60,982 nt of DNA from Cohnella fermenti. GTDB taxonomy: Bacteria > Bacillota > Bacilli > Paenibacillales > Paenibacillaceae. Shown in pieces: positions 44,629 through 54,141 of this stretch. Location of the stretch: positions 1 through 60,982 of the forward strand of contig NZ_SSOB01000052.1 in assembly GCF_004801405.1 (NCBI RefSeq), read 5' to 3'. The translations under genes and the position numbers were made by a program. The notes beneath the pieces are model-generated. The model was not told the origin of the DNA and did not search any database. It saw only the letters and a list, made by a program, of their open reading frames with translations. Positions within the stretch are counted from its first letter, which is position 1, and the number at the start of each line of letters is the position of its first letter.

Positions 44629-46824
44629 TCACGTCGCCATTCGCTCGTACAACCGCATCAGCCACTCGAGCCGCTCCTCGTCGGAGCCGAACGGCTCGGG
44701 ACGATAACAGCCGTCGATCGCCAGGTCCAGCCGCTCGTGCGCCAGCCGCAGCTCTTCCGGCATCGCGCCGGGATCGTAGAGCTCGGCCAGCGTTCGGCCC
44801 GGATACGCTTCTCTCGCGGTCAGAACGAGGCGGACATGGTCGGCAATGGCTTGCTGCTGAGGCTCCATAATCGTTGGAAAAGGAAACGAGTTGTAGCAAA
44901 TATCCGCAGAATAGCGGAGATCCGTCTTGATTCGTCCGCCGACCGTCCTCACCCACGCCATGTGCATCCGGGAGGCGATCACGCCGAGAGTCCATGGCTC
45001 GGGATCGTAGACGGCAAGCGCCGAATTGCCGACGATTGTCCGGCTGTCCACAAGGCCGATCGGAATGTAATCCCGCTGCTCGGAGGAATGGCACGGAACG
45101 AGCAGTGCCGGAGCTTCCCGATGGCGAACCTCGCCGAATCGATACGGCATCGCCCCCAGCCTCCTCGTCGCCTCGCGCCGGCTCGACAGCCGATGCCGCT
45201 CGACCTGGCGAATCCGTTCGCGAAGCGGAGCCAGCCTCATCGCTTCCTGCGCCGCATCCTCCCCGTCCAGCCAGATGCACCATCTCGCGCGGCCGCCAAT
45301 AAAGTCGCGGGCTCCCGCGAACCGCCTCAGGAACCGCTCCGCTTCCGGATATTCCGCGACGATGTTCGCCCGCTCCTCGTCGCTGAGCAGCAGGTGGCCG
45401 CCGTCGTTCGGCATGCTTCCGAAGGCCATCGGCGGCAGCGCGGAGAGCGGCTGCTTGCGGCCTCCGGCAATCGCGATGTCTGCCGTATCGGTCAGATAAG
45501 GCGAGATGCGGCGAACCTGCCGTCTTGTCTCGCCGTCGTACAGATGCTTGGGCAAGTCCGACCGATTCCTCAGCCCGATAATGACGCAGATGACGGCCGC
45601 GTTGTCCTTGGCATCGTTCGCCCAGCGGAACGAGCGATGGGCGAAGCCGATCTCCACGCCGCCCTGCAGGAGGCTTGGCCAGAGATGATGCACCTGCGCG
45701 CCTTGGCAGATCGAATTGGTGGAGACGAACGCCAGCTTGGCATTGCCGCCCCGCCCCCGAATGTACCGGGCCCCGCGAACGAACCAGCAGGCTATGTAGT
45801 CCAGATCGTTCGCTTGTCCCGGCTTCCCCCGCCCCCGCTCCTCAATTCTGTCGGCGAACGCCTCGCGGATGTCTTCCTTCTGCTCCGAGCTTAACAACCG
45901 CGCCCCCAGAAAAGGCGGGTTGCCGATCACATATACGGCATACCCCTCATCCCTCGGGCATACGTCCTCCCACCGGAGCCGAATCGCATTGCCGCATACG
46001 ATCGTCGCTCCAGGCCCCTTGCCCTCGTCCGTCCCAGTCTCCTCGTTCTCCTTTATCTCCTCGTTCTCCACTGCGGCCGCTTTTTCCAGATATCCCCGTC
46101 CTCCCTGCTGCGCACGCCCGAACTCCCGCTCGAACTCGGCATTCATCCGGCACTCGGCCACCTTCAGCGAGATGCGCGCCGTCTCGCAGGCGAAGCTGTC
46201 CAGCTCGATCCCGTACAGCTGCGCAAGACTGACCCTTGGGGATAAGGCACCCTTGCCCATCCTGTCAACCAGCCGTTGCCGCCGCTTCACAATCGCCATT
46301 TCCAACCGACGAAGCTCCTTATACCCTTGAATCAGGAAGTTGCCCGAGCCGCAAGCCGGATCGAAGAGGCGGATGCCGGCAATGCGTCCATGAAGCCTGT
46401 CCAGCCGCTCCGCGCAGTCCCGGCTGCGCTCCAGCTCCTCGTAAAGCTCGTCCATCAGCAGAGGCTTCAGCAGCTTCATTCTATTCGGAACGGACGTGTA
46501 GTGCATGCCCAGACGGCTCCGATATTCCGGCTCCGCGACCGTCTGCAGCAGCGATCCGAACAGATCGGGCTCGATCTCGCTCCGCATCAGCTCCCCGCAC
46601 TCGAGCAACGCCCGGCGCGAGGCTTCCGAGAGGCGCAATGGACTCTCCTCCCCGCCCGTCGTCTCGTCCCCCGCCATGAAGCGATACAGAAGCTCCGCCA
46701 ACCGTACGACAAGCCCGCGCGCTTCTTCCGCCGAACGAGCCGGACAGTCCTTCTCCAATTGCTCGTACAGCTTGGCGATTCGTTCGATTGCCCGTGCGTT
46801 GGCGCCAGTGTCAGTCATTGTCAT
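44629..46824 (-). CDS. MmeI-like adenine methyltransferase lacking its nuclease domain
   Basis: 731 residues of the type IIL (MmeI-like) restriction-modification family. SAM-binding motif I DPACGSG at 155-161, catalytic NPPF at 302-305 with GNPPFLGARL, YGIELDSFACETARISL as motif X/II region, then target-recognition and C-terminal helical parts (NSFPFPTIMEPQQ). Complete members have about 900 residues with an N-terminal nuclease. Here the nuclease is absent and the helical connector before EPDLFGSLLQTVAEPE is shortened. So it can at most methylate adenine. It may be an orphan methylase or decay product. The region between its stop and the JetA-like fragment (44472-44628) has no gene. Confidence 0.85.
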   Translation of the reverse strand: MTMTDTGANARAIERIAKLYEQLEKDCPARSAEEARGLVVRLAELLYRFMAGDETTGGEESPLRLSEASRRALLECGELMRSEIEPDLFGSLLQTVAEPEYRSRLGMHYTSVPNRMKLLKPLLMDELYEELERSRDCAERLDRLHGRIAGIRLFDPACGSGNFLIQGYKELRRLEMAIVKRRQRLVDRMGKGALSPRVSLAQLYGIELDSFACETARISLKVAECRMNAEFEREFGRAQQGGRGYLEKAAAVENEEIKENEETGTDEGKGPGATIVCGNAIRLRWEDVCPRDEGYAVYVIGNPPFLGARLLSSEQKEDIREAFADRIEERGRGKPGQANDLDYIACWFVRGARYIRGRGGNAKLAFVSTNSICQGAQVHHLWPSLLQGGVEIGFAHRSFRWANDAKDNAAVICVIIGLRNRSDLPKHLYDGETRRQVRRISPYLTDTADIAIAGGRKQPLSALPPMAFGSMPNDGGHLLLSDEERANIVAEYPEAERFLRRFAGARDFIGGRARWCIWLDGEDAAQEAMRLAPLRERIRQVERHRLSSRREATRRLGAMPYRFGEVRHREAPALLVPCHSSEQRDYIPIGLVDSRTIVGNSALAVYDPEPWTLGVIASRMHMAWVRTVGGRIKTDLRYSADICYNSFPFPTIMEPQQQAIADHVRLVLTAREAYPGRTLAELYDPGAMPEELRLAHERLDLAIDGCYRPEPFGSDEERLEWLMRLYERMAT

Positions 46825-46937
46825 AGGGAAGCCCCTCGATTCTATTAGCGAAAATCATCATCCATCCGTCACCTGGAGCTCATCCAACAGCTTGTGCGAA
46901 CCGGTCGCCGATATAGCCGGGAGATGAGCCGCTTTCC

Positions 46938-48542
46938 TCATCCTCGGCGGTAATCCGACGGGGTCATGCCCGTCTCCTTCTTGAAGATGCGGTTGAAGGA
47001 ACGATAATTCTCGAAGCCTACCGCTTCGGCAATCTCGAACGTCTTCTGATCGGTCGTGAGCAGCAGCAGCTTCGCCTTCTCAATACGCAGGCGGGTCAGG
47101 TACACCACGAAGCTCTCCCCGGTTGTCTTCTTGAACATGGCGCTGAAGTAAGGAACGCTGTAATTGACAGACGCCGCCAGCTCCTCGAGGCTGTACGGGC
47201 AGCTCAAGTCCTCGTGCATTCGCCGAACGAGCTCCGCAATCGACGCATCGATCGAGCGGCTGTCCCCTTGCAGCTCCCGAAGCTGCCGGAAGCAGGCGAC
47301 GGTCGTATCGTGCACCGCGAAGAACGTCTGGCACTGCTCCAGGCTGCGCCGGTATTCCACCTCCAGATTGGTGGTCCGCTCGGCCTCCGCCGTGAACCGG
47401 GAGAGCTCGAGGAGCACCCGGCCGTACAGCGCCTTGATCTGCTCCGGCTGCCAGTGCTGCTCCTTCGATTGCCGGTACAGCGCAGCCCGCTCTTCCTCAA
47501 GCGGCGCATCGGTCAGCCGCGATTCCAGCAGCGCCTGCTTCAGCCGCTTGGTCCAGAGCCGACTCATCGGCTCCGGGACATCTTCGAACCGATTCCGCTT
47601 GCCCCCTTCATCGGCAGTCGAGGAACGGCCTCCGGAATAGAAGAACGGGTAGGAGCTCGTCGCGAGCCGCCGCAGAACCGGGCCCCATTCCCCGACTCCG
47701 CGGTCGAAGACCGTCTGCAGGGCGAAGGCATTCATCTTGAGGAACGTATGGAACGACTGGACCATATGCTCCAGGTTGACCGGGACGAATGGCAGCTCGG
47801 GAGCTGCGGCATACAGCCCCAGGAACCGCCCCTTATCGAGGGAAATGACCTTGTGAGCGGAATAGCCCCCGAGCAATTCCTTCAACACATTCGCTCCCGC
47901 GAACTGCCACAGCTTCAACTCGTCCAATTGATCGAGCGAGAACCGCAGCGAACCGCTGTCGAGCTCCAGCAGAATGGCGGCCGCGGAGCCGCCCCTCTCC
48001 GGGAAGCCCGCTTCCCTGAGGCTGCTCAGCCACTGCGCTTCGGCGGCGGGACTGCGCAGTTGCTCCAGGAACAGGCTGCGTTCCAGCTCCAGCTCGCCGG
48101 AACGCAGTTGCTGCTCCATCTGCTGCTGCTTCTGCCGGTCGCGATCGAGCGTAGCCATCTGTGTCGTCAGCTCTTCCATCGTGCGGGTCAGCAGCTCCGG
48201 ATCGGACAGGCAATCGTCCTTGAGCAGGTACGAAGCCGCCTTCAGTTGAATGGCTTGCTTCGCATAATGGAAATCCTGATGACAGGTCAGGATGATCTTC
48301 TGAGGCTGCGCGTCTCCCATGCTCTCGATCTCCCGCAGCATGTCCAGCCCGTTCATCCCCGGCATCGTAATATCGGTCACGATAACATGCGGCTTGAGTG
48401 TCCGGTACATCTCAAGGCCGTCCCGGCCATCCTCCGCCTCGCCCACCAGCTCGAACAGGTCGGGCCGGGCTTCGATCATGCCGCGGAACACGGTGCGCGC
48501 CGGGAACTCGTCCTCGACAAGGAGCACTCTAGTTTTGTTCAT
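46938..48542 (-). CDS. YesN-type response regulator of glycan cluster 2
   Basis: 534 residues. Receiver domain with LVEDEFPARTV, phospho-acceptor D57 in VIVTDITMPGMNG and the switch lysine in SYLLKDD. The C-terminal 100 residues are an AraC double helix-turn-helix (PYSLEELAASVNYSVPYFSAM, then KTFEIAEAVGFENYRSFNR). ATG 48542 is preferred because AAGGAGG stands 9 bases upstream; a start 30 bases earlier lacks one. It overlaps the kinase gene by 14 bp. Likely activates the divergent importer and lyase operon. Confidence 0.92.
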   Translation of the reverse strand: MNKTRVLLVEDEFPARTVFRGMIEARPDLFELVGEAEDGRDGLEMYRTLKPHVIVTDITMPGMNGLDMLREIESMGDAQPQKIILTCHQDFHYAKQAIQLKAASYLLKDDCLSDPELLTRTMEELTTQMATLDRDRQKQQQMEQQLRSGELELERSLFLEQLRSPAAEAQWLSSLREAGFPERGGSAAAILLELDSGSLRFSLDQLDELKLWQFAGANVLKELLGGYSAHKVISLDKGRFLGLYAAAPELPFVPVNLEHMVQSFHTFLKMNAFALQTVFDRGVGEWGPVLRRLATSSYPFFYSGGRSSTADEGGKRNRFEDVPEPMSRLWTKRLKQALLESRLTDAPLEEERAALYRQSKEQHWQPEQIKALYGRVLLELSRFTAEAERTTNLEVEYRRSLEQCQTFFAVHDTTVACFRQLRELQGDSRSIDASIAELVRRMHEDLSCPYSLEELAASVNYSVPYFSAMFKKTTGESFVVYLTRLRIEKAKLLLLTTDQKTFEIAEAVGFENYRSFNRIFKKETGMTPSDYRRG

Positions 48543-50337
48543 GATGATCTGCCTCCTTAACATGAATCGCATCGGCGGGGAGAAGGAACCGGATGCGCAG
48601 TCCTCTCCCCGGCACGCTGTGCAATTCGAATTGCGCCGCCTTGCCGAAGTGCAGCCGCAGCCGCAACCATACGTTCAGCAAACCGATATTGTCGCCGAGC
48701 TGCTCGCGGAGCAGATGAAGCCGGAGCTTCTCAAGCTCCCCCTCCTCGATGCCGACGCCGTCGTCGGCGACAACCATCTCAATGCCGCCGTCGTCCGGAA
48801 TCCGCTTCACCTTGACGCTGACGAGGCCGGATTCCCTCTTCATGGGGAGAATCCCGTGGAAGACCGAATTCTCGATCAGGGGCTGCAGGCTCAGCTTCGG
48901 AATCTCGAGGTTCTCCAACGTCGGATCGACATCGAAGAGCAGATTCAAGCGGCATTTGTACCTCGTATTGAGCAGCTCTACATAGTCGCGGGCATAATCC
49001 AGCTCCTGCTTCAGCGGGACGTTCTGATCGAAGTTCTCCATGGAATAGCGCAGCATCGAGACCAGCCGCCCCATGACCTCGTTGATCTTGCCGTAGTCCT
49101 TCAGCATGGCGAACATGCGAATCGTATTCAGCGTGTTGTACATGAAGTGCGGGTTGATCTGGGACTGAAGCGCGCGGATCTCCAGCCTTCGCTTCAGGTC
49201 CTCCGACTCCTGAAGATTGTCCAGCAGCTCCTGGATGCGCACGGCCATCGTGTTGAGCATGCGCCCGAGCTCGCCGATCTCGTTGTTCGCGAACTTCGCG
49301 TCCCGGACCTCGAAGCGCCCCTTCTTGAAGGCGGTCACCTGCCGCTTGATCGCCTGCAGCGGCTTGTAAAGCTGATAGCCGAACAGAATGACGGACAGCA
49401 CCCCGACCAGAATCAATACAAGGAGGAAGTAGGTCACCGTCTTGCGGATGATGTCGGCGCTTCGGTTCAGCTCCCCGGAAGGAATCTCGGAGACGACAAT
49501 CCAGCGGTCGTACGTGGACGTCATCTTGATTGAGATAATCGAGGCGTCCATCGCGAACTGGTTCGGCTGCCCCGCCTCTCTCCACCTCTGGAGAATATGC
49601 GCAATCCGGGCGGCATCCTCCTCGCCGCCCAGCCGGCTTGTCGTCGCAATCGTGTCGCCGTTCTCCGCGAGCAGGGAGATCGCTCCCTTCGAGCCGAGCT
49701 GAATGTTCTCGATCTGACGCAGGTACTCGTCGTTGCTCATCGAGATGACGAGCACTCCCTTCAGTTCCTCGTAAGGCTCGATCGGCAGGCGGCTAACGTA
49801 ATAGGAGGAATTGTCCTGCATGCCCATCGCGGCCGTATCGCTTTTGTCGATGAACTGATTATTCGCGCCCGACTCCAGGAACCGTTCGACGATAAGCTTG
49901 TACGGCGAATCCTCGAGCGGGGATGGCGCTTCGTCCGAAGACAGCACCTCCCCCGTAATCGCGGAGTACACCTGCAGTCCCTCCACGTTGCCGATGACGG
50001 CGGATGCGGTTCCGAGCACCGTGATCAGGTCTTTTTTCCTCACCACGTCTTCGTAGTACTTGGCGGATGGGGCGACCAGCGCGTCCTGGATGGACGGAAT
50101 CGCCGAATATTGGCCGCTCAGCTCGCGGAAGCGCGTCATCGTCAGCTCGATCCGATCGACGACCTGGTTGACGAGTTGGGCGTTCAAGCGGTTCACCTGA
50201 CTCTTGACCGTCGTGCTGGACACCGAGACCGAGATGACGGAGAGCACAATTAGTGGCAGAATGGATACGGCAAGCATGACCGCAATCATCTTGGCATAGA
50301 AGCTCTTGGTCAGAAACGAGATAAACGGGGATGACAT
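48529..50337 (-). CDS. YesM-type sensor histidine kinase of glycan cluster 2
   Basis: 602 residues. Membrane segments near 15-38 and 285-310 enclose an extracellular Cache-like sensor. A HAMP region (LYKPLQAIKRQ) and the His_kinase box follow, with the acceptor His near residue 395 in SQINPHFMYNTLN, and the ATPase boxes VVADDGVGIEEG and GLLNVWLRLRLHFG. Kinase first, regulator second, the opposite of cluster 1. Divergent from the binding-protein gene 223 bp away, so it is well placed to sense its ligand. Confidence 0.92.
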   Translation of the reverse strand: MSSPFISFLTKSFYAKMIAVMLAVSILPLIVLSVISVSVSSTTVKSQVNRLNAQLVNQVVDRIELTMTRFRELSGQYSAIPSIQDALVAPSAKYYEDVVRKKDLITVLGTASAVIGNVEGLQVYSAITGEVLSSDEAPSPLEDSPYKLIVERFLESGANNQFIDKSDTAAMGMQDNSSYYVSRLPIEPYEELKGVLVISMSNDEYLRQIENIQLGSKGAISLLAENGDTIATTSRLGGEEDAARIAHILQRWREAGQPNQFAMDASIISIKMTSTYDRWIVVSEIPSGELNRSADIIRKTVTYFLLVLILVGVLSVILFGYQLYKPLQAIKRQVTAFKKGRFEVRDAKFANNEIGELGRMLNTMAVRIQELLDNLQESEDLKRRLEIRALQSQINPHFMYNTLNTIRMFAMLKDYGKINEVMGRLVSMLRYSMENFDQNVPLKQELDYARDYVELLNTRYKCRLNLLFDVDPTLENLEIPKLSLQPLIENSVFHGILPMKRESGLVSVKVKRIPDDGGIEMVVADDGVGIEEGELEKLRLHLLREQLGDNIGLLNVWLRLRLHFGKAAQFELHSVPGRGLRIRFLLPADAIHVKEADHHEQN

Positions 50338-50504
50338 GCGGCATTCCTTCTATTCGAATGGGATCGTGTGCCTTGGTTGGCTTCCATGACGCTTCCTCGA
50401 TTATAGTACATCGAACGATGCAGAAGGTACTCTTAAGCCCCTCGATGTGAAAATCGGTGACACTTTCGCTCGTATCCGTCATGTTGCCGCTCTGCGATTC
50501 CTTC

Positions 50505-50510
50505 TATAAT
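50505..50510 (+). promoter_or_regulatory. Possible -10 of the cluster 2 importer promoter
   Basis: TATAAT (50505-50510) lies 51 bp before the binding-protein start. A poor -35 (TGTTGC) stands 17 bp upstream, typical of promoters that need an activator, here presumably the YesN protein. The divergent gap 50338-50560 has no gene. Confidence 0.4.
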
Positions 50511-50560
50511 CCGATCTGTAAGCCGATTCCTGGCACGACATTACGAAATGGGGGAATACC

Positions 50561-52138
50561 ATGAAATCGCAAAAGAAACATCTCCTCGTCCTGGCCAGCC
50601 TGGCCCTGATGGGAACCACGCTTGCCGGCTGCGGCGGCAACAAGGACGAGTCCGCGAACTCATCTTCGACCGGCTCCACCTCGACGGCGGGCTCGTCCGC
50701 CTCGACAACGGCTTCGGCGCCGACCGATATCAAAGCGATGACCATCCTGTTCGGCGATCCTCCCGCAACCAGCAACAACAAAGCGCTCGAAGATATCGAG
50801 AAGCGCGCCAACGTCAAGCTCAACATCACCTTCGTGCCTTCCGAGGCTTACTCCGATAAGCTGTCCGTCGCCGTGTCGGCCGGGGATTCCTACGATCTCC
50901 TGCTGATGGACGGGGGCAAGAACGACAAGTTCCTCAACCTTGTCAAGATGGGCGCCTTCCACGACCTGACGCCTTATATCGAGAACACAACGAACCTCAA
51001 GCTCATTGACGACCTCGTATGGAACAATGTGAAGATCGAAGACAAGGTCTACGGCATTCCGCGTCCTCGCGGCCTGTACGGCGGCGGCGATGCGAGCTTC
51101 ATCATCCGCAAGGACTGGCTCGACGATTACGGCCTCGAGCTGCCGACAACGCTGGACGAATTGACCAATGTCCTTCAAGTGTTCAAGGAGAAGGACCCGG
51201 CCGGCGGCGGCAAAACCGTTCCGCTGACCCTCTACGCCTCCGAAGGAGGCAGCGCTCCTGGGCCGTTCTCGGGCACGGCTCCGATCCGCTTCGCCCTGGG
51301 CATGCCGTTCGACTGGGAGGTTCAGGACGGCCAAGCGATCCGCGACGTCGAGACTCCGGAAGAGCAGACGTATCTGGACTGGCTGCGCGACGCTTGGAGC
51401 CAAGGCTTGATCGACAAGGATTCCCCGGTGCTGAAGAACCAGCAGCAATCGCGAAACAAGCTGCTCGCTGGCGTCGCTGGCGTCTTCGCCGGCAACGTCT
51501 CCGACTTGAACGAAGCCAACATCGAGCAGCTTCGGCAGACCGATCCGGACGCGGAGCTGGCCGTCATCGACCTGCTTGAAGGCCCTAACGGCGACAAGGG
51601 AGTCGGCGTGCAGAACGGCTACTACGGCCTGTGGGCCATTCCGAGCTCGGTGCCGGAAGAGAAGGTGCAGAAGATCATCGACTTCCTCGACTTCAGCGCA
51701 TCGGAAGAGAATATCGCCTTCTCCAAGGCAGGCGTAACCGGCATTCACTCCAGCGAATTCAAGGACGGGGTCGCCGTACAGACCGAAGAACAGAAGGCGC
51801 AATACGACCTCGACAAGCCGAGCGCGTTCGTGCTTGAGAACCGTTCCGACCCGTATGTCTATGCCAGCTCCAAGGTTCCGGCGATTCTCGAAGTGCAGAA
51901 GAAGTCGCTTGACGTCATCAGCGAGTTCGGCATCGTGAATCCGTTCCTGACGTACAACTCCGAGACGGCGGCCAAGAACCCGGACAGCTTCTCGAAGATG
52001 AGCGCGGTCATGACGCAATACGTCCTCGGCGAAGCCGATTGGGCCGCCGTACAGAAGGAGATCGATGCCTGGGCCAACGGCGTCGGCATCAAGATCAAGC
52101 AAGAGCTGCTCGACCAATACAATGTCGATCATCCGTAA
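50561..52138 (+). CDS. Sugar ABC transporter substrate-binding lipoprotein, cluster 2
   Basis: 525 residues, LplA-like family 1 solute-binding protein. Lipobox LAGC at 21-24 (Cys24), then a Ser/Thr-rich linker (SANSSSTGSTSTAGSS). Later lines such as VLQVFKEKDPAGGGKTVPL and EDKVYGIPRPRG fit the family. It captures oligosaccharides released by the heparinase-family lyase encoded downstream. ATG start; separated from the permease genes by a stem-loop at 52184-52210, which probably raises its mRNA level relative to them. Confidence 0.92.
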   Translation: MKSQKKHLLVLASLALMGTTLAGCGGNKDESANSSSTGSTSTAGSSASTTASAPTDIKAMTILFGDPPATSNNKALEDIEKRANVKLNITFVPSEAYSDKLSVAVSAGDSYDLLLMDGGKNDKFLNLVKMGAFHDLTPYIENTTNLKLIDDLVWNNVKIEDKVYGIPRPRGLYGGGDASFIIRKDWLDDYGLELPTTLDELTNVLQVFKEKDPAGGGKTVPLTLYASEGGSAPGPFSGTAPIRFALGMPFDWEVQDGQAIRDVETPEEQTYLDWLRDAWSQGLIDKDSPVLKNQQQSRNKLLAGVAGVFAGNVSDLNEANIEQLRQTDPDAELAVIDLLEGPNGDKGVGVQNGYYGLWAIPSSVPEEKVQKIIDFLDFSASEENIAFSKAGVTGIHSSEFKDGVAVQTEEQKAQYDLDKPSAFVLENRSDPYVYASSKVPAILEVQKKSLDVISEFGIVNPFLTYNSETAAKNPDSFSKMSAVMTQYVLGEADWAAVQKEIDAWANGVGIKIKQELLDQYNVDHP

Positions 52139-52183
52139 AGACAGACAAATTATCGGATAAACCGAACATTAGATAAACCGAAC

Positions 52184-52210
52184 AAACGAGGGGGCTTCAT
52201 CCCCTCGTTT
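52184..52210 (+). promoter_or_regulatory. Intercistronic hairpin after the binding-protein gene
   Basis: AAACGAGGGG, loop GCTTCAT, CCCCTCGTTT. A perfect 10-bp stem 45 bp after the binding-protein stop and 22 bp before the permease start, with only a short T run. It fits a partial terminator or an mRNA 3'-end stabiliser that makes the binding protein more abundant than the permeases, as known for sugar importers. Confidence 0.7.
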
Positions 52211-52232
52211 GATCCGGGTAGGAGGGAACGAG

Positions 52233-53141
52233 ATGACGGGATTGCTTCGTCTCAACCATATTAAACGGCTGTGGCCTTTTTATTTGCTGGCCGCTCCCGG
52301 AATTCTCTACTTCATCGTGTTCCATTATGTCCCCATGTGGGGGTTGCTTCTTGCCTTCAAAGACTTTAGCCCGTTCATCGGCATCTGGGATAGTCCCTGG
52401 GTCGGACTCGAGCACTTCCGCGACTTCTTCAGCACAAACGACTTCTGGCTGCTGCTCAAGAATACGCTGCTGCTGAGCTTCTACAACCTGATCGTATTCT
52501 TCCCCGTTACCATTCTGCTGGCCATCATGCTCAGCGAACTCCGATTCAGCCTATTCAAGCGAGTCTCGCAGACGATCGTCTACCTTCCCCACTTCCTCTC
52601 GTGGGTCGTTATCTACGGCATCACGATCTCGTTCTTCGGCCCATCGGGCGTCATCAATCACGTGCTCGAGGATTGGTTCGGCGGAAGCGCGAACTTCCTG
52701 ATCAGCAACGACTGGTTCCGGCCGCTTGTCGTGTTCCAGGCCATCTGGAAGGACGCGGGCTGGGGAACGATCATCTTCCTCGCGGCGCTGGCCGGCATCA
52801 ACCCCGAACTGTACGAAGCCGCCAAGGTCGACGGGGCGAATCGCTTCCAGAATATATGGCACATCACGCTGCCAAGCCTCAAGTCCACCATCGTCATCCT
52901 GTTGCTGCTCCGCCTCGGATCGTCGCTTGATTCGAACTTTATGCAGATTTTCCTCATGACGAACAGCCTCAACCTCGACGTCTCCAACGTCTTCGACCTG
53001 TACGTGTACCACGTCGGCCTGGAACAGTTCAACTACAGCTTCGGCATCACGGTCGGCATGTTCAAGTCCGTCGTCAGCCTGATTCTGGTCCTCGCCGCGA
53101 ACTACGCCGCCCGCTGGATGGGCGAAGACGGAATCTTCTAG
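52233..53141 (+). CDS. Carbohydrate ABC transporter permease (LplB type), cluster 2
   Basis: 302 residues, six predicted membrane segments, EAA loop YEAAKVDGANRFQNIW then HITLPSL. Contains LLAFKDFSPFIGIW, as in the cluster 1 homologue. ATG 52233 is preferred (GGAGGGAACGAG upstream); a TTG at 52209 falls in the hairpin. Followed after 12 bp by its LplC-type partner, whose ribosome binding site is AGGAGG. Confidence 0.9.
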   Translation: MTGLLRLNHIKRLWPFYLLAAPGILYFIVFHYVPMWGLLLAFKDFSPFIGIWDSPWVGLEHFRDFFSTNDFWLLLKNTLLLSFYNLIVFFPVTILLAIMLSELRFSLFKRVSQTIVYLPHFLSWVVIYGITISFFGPSGVINHVLEDWFGGSANFLISNDWFRPLVVFQAIWKDAGWGTIIFLAALAGINPELYEAAKVDGANRFQNIWHITLPSLKSTIVILLLLRLGSSLDSNFMQIFLMTNSLNLDVSNVFDLYVYHVGLEQFNYSFGITVGMFKSVVSLILVLAANYAARWMGEDGIF

Positions 53142-53153
53142 GAGGGACACCGG

Positions 53154-54026
53154 ATGAAACTTAAGCGCATCTCCGCGTTCGACGGCTTGAATGTCCTGCT
53201 GCTCATTCTCTTCAGCCTGACGATCATTCTGCCGTTCCTGTACATTATTGCCGTCTCGTTCAGCCCTCCTTCCGAGTCGCTGGCGGGCAACTTCTATCTG
53301 ATTCCGAAGCGCTTGACGCTGGCGGCTTACGAATACCTGCTGCAAGCGCCGACCTTCCTGCGATCGATTCGGAATTCGGTCGTCATTACGGCTCTCGGCA
53401 CCTGCGTCAACCTCATCATCTCGATTACGCTTGCTTACGCCTTGTCCAAAAAGTTCGTACCGGGAAGGCGCATCATTCTGCTGTTTATTTTCTTCACGAT
53501 GATCTTCCATGGCGGCCTCATTCCGAACTATCTCGTCGTCAAGAACCTCGGCCTCATTGACTCGCTCTGGGCGGTCGTGCTCCCGGCGGCAAGCAGCGCA
53601 TTCAACATCATGGTCATCCGCACGTTCTTCCAGGGCTTGCCGGAGAGTCTCGACGAGGCGGCGCGAATCGACGGCGCGGGCGAATTCCGCATCCTGTTCT
53701 CGATTGTGCTCCCGCTCTCGAAGCCGATCATCGCGACCTTCGCCCTGTTCTTCATGGTGCAATACTGGAACGAGTTCTTCTCCGCGATCATCTACCTGAA
53801 CGATACGACGAGATGGCCGATTCAGCCGCTTCTGCGCCAGATGGTGGCGATCGGGTCCTCTAACATCTCGTCGGAAGCTGCGCTCGATGCCTCGCTCGCC
53901 GCCCAGCTTGGCCCGAACGTGCAGAACGCCGCCATCCTGCTGGCCATGCTGCCGATTATCGCGGTGTATCCGTTCCTGCAGAAGTACTTCGCCAAGGGTG
54001 CGCTGCTGGGGTCGATCAAGGAATAA
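53154..54026 (+). CDS. Carbohydrate ABC transporter permease (LplC type), cluster 2
   Basis: 290 residues, six predicted membrane segments, EAA loop LDEAARIDGAGEFRILF then SIVLPLS, and the typical end VYPFLQKYFAKGALLGSIKE. It pairs with the LplB-type subunit. No ATPase gene is nearby. Followed by a 115-bp spacer with a 9-bp tandem repeat before the lyase gene. Confidence 0.9.
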   Translation: MKLKRISAFDGLNVLLLILFSLTIILPFLYIIAVSFSPPSESLAGNFYLIPKRLTLAAYEYLLQAPTFLRSIRNSVVITALGTCVNLIISITLAYALSKKFVPGRRIILLFIFFTMIFHGGLIPNYLVVKNLGLIDSLWAVVLPAASSAFNIMVIRTFFQGLPESLDEAARIDGAGEFRILFSIVLPLSKPIIATFALFFMVQYWNEFFSAIIYLNDTTRWPIQPLLRQMVAIGSSNISSEAALDASLAAQLGPNVQNAAILLAMLPIIAVYPFLQKYFAKGALLGSIKE

Positions 54027-54033
54027 GGACCGA

Positions 54034-54105
54034 CTAGGGAATCTGGGGAATCTGGGGAATCTGGGGAATATGGTGAATTTAGGGGATTTAAGGAACCTAG
54101 GGAAT
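54034..54105 (+). repeat. Degenerate 9-bp tandem repeat between permease and lyase genes
   Basis: Eight 9-bp units of the type CTGGGGAAT: the second to fourth units are identical, the outer ones degenerate (CTAGGGAAT, ATGGTGAAT, TTAGGGGAT, TTAAGGAAC, CTAGGGAAT). It fills most of the 115-bp spacer, upstream of the AAAGGAG site of the lyase gene. No stop-start coupling crosses it. Confidence 0.9.
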
Positions 54106-54141
54106 CTAACCGAACAGGAATACCGAAAGGAGTGGACCCCC

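Noticed and set aside
50440..50475. cre site upstream of the cluster 2 binding-protein gene
   Set aside because: GTGAAAATCGGTGACAC looks similar, but the spacing between the TG and CG of the consensus is one base too long.
54027..54141. Translation of the 9-bp repeat as an N-terminal extension of the lyase
   Set aside because: The frame is open upstream, but the Gly/Asn/Leu repeat is unlike lyases, and AAAGGAGTG stands directly before ATG 54142, where the family sequence begins.
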